Assembly: GCA_900128585.1 (NCBI GenBank)
Contig: LT642544.1
Span: 1 to 14,783 of the forward strand
DNA from: Stramenopiles sp. TOSAG23-3
Lineage: Eukaryota > Sar
DNA: 14,783 bases
Reading direction: 5' to 3'
The notes beneath the pieces are model-generated. The model worked only from the letters and a program-made list of their open reading frames with translations, did no database searches and was not told the origin of the DNA. This document shows positions 13,285-14,783 of this stretch, piece after piece (the first letter of the stretch is position 1; every line of letters starts with the position of its first letter). A program made the translations under genes and the position numbers.

Positions 13285-14505
13285 ATGCTCCTCCTTTACC
13301 ATGTTTGTTTGGTGTTCGTTTTTCTAACGTTTAGCTGCCACGCCCGTGTCTATTTTACGGAAACTTTTGATGATGATGGGGTAGTTGGGGAAGGGGTTTA
13401 TGAAAAGTGGCAAACAGCAGAAGGATCTTCTGGTGAGAATATGGGGGACTGGGGGATAGTATCTTCATCTATACCATTCCGGTTTGATATTGAGGTGGAA
13501 TCTTCGAAGTTGTATACGTTTCCGGGAGAAAGTGTGCACGAACAACACTTGGACCGTGGTTTGAAGACACTAAACAATTTTTCCTATTACCGTTTGAGTA
13601 GCATGTTGACGACTCCGTTTTATAGCAAAGGGACAACTTTATACTTGCAATTTTCATTGAGGCTTGATCAAATTGATGGACTTGACTGTGGCGGGGCTTA
13701 CGTTAAACTTTTCCCAGGTGGACTTAAACCAAAAGAGCTAGACGGTAATACTCCTTATGCATTTTTGTTTGGTCCAGACTTATGCGGTTCAACATCTCAA
13801 GGGACAAAAATAATTATTGGGTATGATTCAACACAGCAACCAGGCATGAATGTGAATCGTAGAAATGTTCGTCTTCAAAAGAAGCTGCATTGTGAAATGG
13901 ACAAAGCGACCCACTTGTACACTCTGATCGTGCGCCCCGACAACACCTACGAATACCACATCGACGGGTTGATGTCCGACCATGGGACCCTTGGCGAACA
14001 TTTTGAAGCGCTTCTGCCTCCAAAGCTGGTCTCAAATTCGTCTGCTAAGAAACCTAAAAACTGGGTAGATGACCCTTTCACACCCGAAGCTTTGGATCCA
14101 ACCTTGAAAGAAGCAAACAACCAACCAAAGTATATTCCCGACCCAACAAAGCAAAAACCAGAAAAATGGAATGCTGAAGAAGACGGAGTATGGGAGCCCC
14201 CGTTGATTCCAAACCCCCGATGGAGGGCGGGCTCAGAGCCTCGTATGGTAAGAAACCCGAAGTACAAAGGGCCTTGGAAAGCTGGCCTTGTAAGAAATCC
14301 GGAGTACTCTGAGGAACGAGCAAAGTCATTATACCAGCAATGTAATCCATGCGAGCATATAGGGTTTGAATTGTGGCAAGTGGATGCGGGGACTGTTTTT
14401 GACGATATTTTGATAACGGACTCGGAAGATGAGCTAATGGAAGAAACGCGAAGAGTGCAAGAAAAACTTGCGTGGGAGAGATATACTCTGTCGGGCAAAA
14501 AGTGA
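13285..14505 (+). CDS. CRT: Calreticulin (ER lectin chaperone), no acidic tail
   Basis: 406 residues. ATG 13285 is chosen because the frame upstream opens only with TTG (13180) and because a signal peptide starts exactly there (MLLLYHVCLVFVFLTFSCHA, cut before RVYFTETF). Calreticulin retains and folds monoglucosylated glycoproteins in the ER and binds Ca2+. The lectin core is intact: C135, Y139, K141, Y158, D165 and C167 keep the spacing of the vertebrate disulfide and sugar-binding residues. E362 stands where calreticulins have Asp and calnexins Glu. The P-domain (about 255-343) has three type-1 repeats, the middle one lacking its Trp, and three type-2 repeats (GVWEPPLIPNP, PRMVRNPKYKGPW, AGLVRNPEY). 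A CNPC motif (C353, C356) precedes GFELWQV. The tail after DDILITD is short, mixed in charge and ends SGKK, with no K/HDEL and no TM, so it is not calnexin. A missing 3' exon is possible. Confidence 0.93.
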   Translation: MLLLYHVCLVFVFLTFSCHARVYFTETFDDDGVVGEGVYEKWQTAEGSSGENMGDWGIVSSSIPFRFDIEVESSKLYTFPGESVHEQHLDRGLKTLNNFSYYRLSSMLTTPFYSKGTTLYLQFSLRLDQIDGLDCGGAYVKLFPGGLKPKELDGNTPYAFLFGPDLCGSTSQGTKIIIGYDSTQQPGMNVNRRNVRLQKKLHCEMDKATHLYTLIVRPDNTYEYHIDGLMSDHGTLGEHFEALLPPKLVSNSSAKKPKNWVDDPFTPEALDPTLKEANNQPKYIPDPTKQKPEKWNAEEDGVWEPPLIPNPRWRAGSEPRMVRNPKYKGPWKAGLVRNPEYSEERAKSLYQQCNPCEHIGFELWQVDAGTVFDDILITDSEDELMEETRRVQEKLAWERYTLSGKK

Positions 14506-14783
14506 TGTGTAAAAGAGTTTCCATTAATTACAACTCATTTCTTGCCTTAATAATTGGTAATATTGGAGGAAATTAAGGGAACAATATTGGGGATTGATTT
14601 GACCTAGTGTATTACCACCCTTCTTCACGTTAAAGTAAAATTTATATTGTTGATTGCACGATTAGCTGATGACAGGGGGGGGGGGGGGGGGGGGGGGGAA
14701 AAATTTTTTTTTTTTTATTAATCTCTAATAACGCAGCAGAGGAAGGAAAAGAAGACATGCTGTAAAGCTCTAATAGTAAAAGA
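14506..14783. other. 3' flank of calreticulin
   Basis: No gene is recognised. The stretch is AT-rich, with no AATAAA found by eye. It contains the G24-A5-T13 homopolymer block. The window ends before any next gene can be identified. Confidence 0.5.
14675..14716. repeat. G24-A5-T13 compound homopolymer
   Basis: 24 consecutive G (14675-14698), then 5 A (14699-14703), then 13 T (14704-14716). The G run could form a G-quadruplex, or it could be a length-variable or assembly-error site. The T run would serve as a pyrimidine tract on the + strand. Confidence 0.85.

Noticed and set aside
13947-14498. Minus-strand 183-residue open frame across the calreticulin gene
   Set aside because: It is the antisense shadow of the conserved calreticulin P-domain and C-terminal region; its sequence shows no domain.
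14704-14765. A last calreticulin exon (T13 tract, CAG, then a short acidic reading AEEGKEDML and a stop)
   Set aside because: The reading frame is acidic and the tract is acceptor-like, but no convincing donor is seen before the TGA and the end is not K/HDEL; too weak to call.
1-14783. CRISPR arrays, tRNA, rRNA, insertion sequences or viral genes
   Set aside because: No spaced direct repeats, cloverleaf-like sequence, terminal inverted repeats or transposase/viral motifs were found on either strand by eye.

Overview
The window is nuclear DNA of a eukaryote, very probably a microbial one (protist or alga). The evidence is a calreticulin gene with an ER signal peptide, a giant secretory-pathway membrane protein with an α2δ-type VWA/Cache ectodomain, ribonuclease-inhibitor-type leucine-rich repeats, a spliceosomal-looking 3' splice site (C9 + TCTCTCTCAG) before the calreticulin start, and no bacterial signals. 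I cannot fix the lineage. Both genes are on the + strand, the standard genetic code fits, and genes are compact.

Layout. 1-347: 5' region of the first gene. 348-12732: one giant gene, read here as two pieces (348-11417, then a +1-shifted frame to 12732). The break lies at a T8 run (11377-11384). One T fewer there, or a 52-nt intron, gives a single protein of about 4,100 residues. 12733-13284: intergenic, with an AATAAA, a GGTACC-rich stretch, a TATAAA, an A9T10 palindrome and a splice acceptor. 13285-14505: calreticulin. 14506-14783: 3' flank with a G24-A5-T13 tract.

The giant protein has, in order: a signal-like N-terminus; the first half of a VWA_N-type motif; a four-segment membrane cassette inserted inside that motif; the second half (DPRTRPWY) joined to a VWA domain with a complete MIDAS (D494-x-S496-x-S498, T613, D646); a Cache-like module; a second R...DPRKRPWY motif with a second Cache-like module; a Cys-rich stretch; then some 2,300 residues of membrane segments. 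The membrane region is built from alternating units marked by an aromatic/Val-Ile-Pro-x-x-Phe anchor and a proline in mid-membrane. It ends in eight cytosolic-type LRRs. I know of no described family with this whole order. It is the main candidate for something new here.

The calreticulin keeps the lectin-site spacing and P-domain, but it lacks an acidic tail and a K/HDEL signal and carries a CNPC motif in a usually Cys-free loop. Both products would enter the ER. A common calcium or secretory theme is possible but rests only on adjacency.
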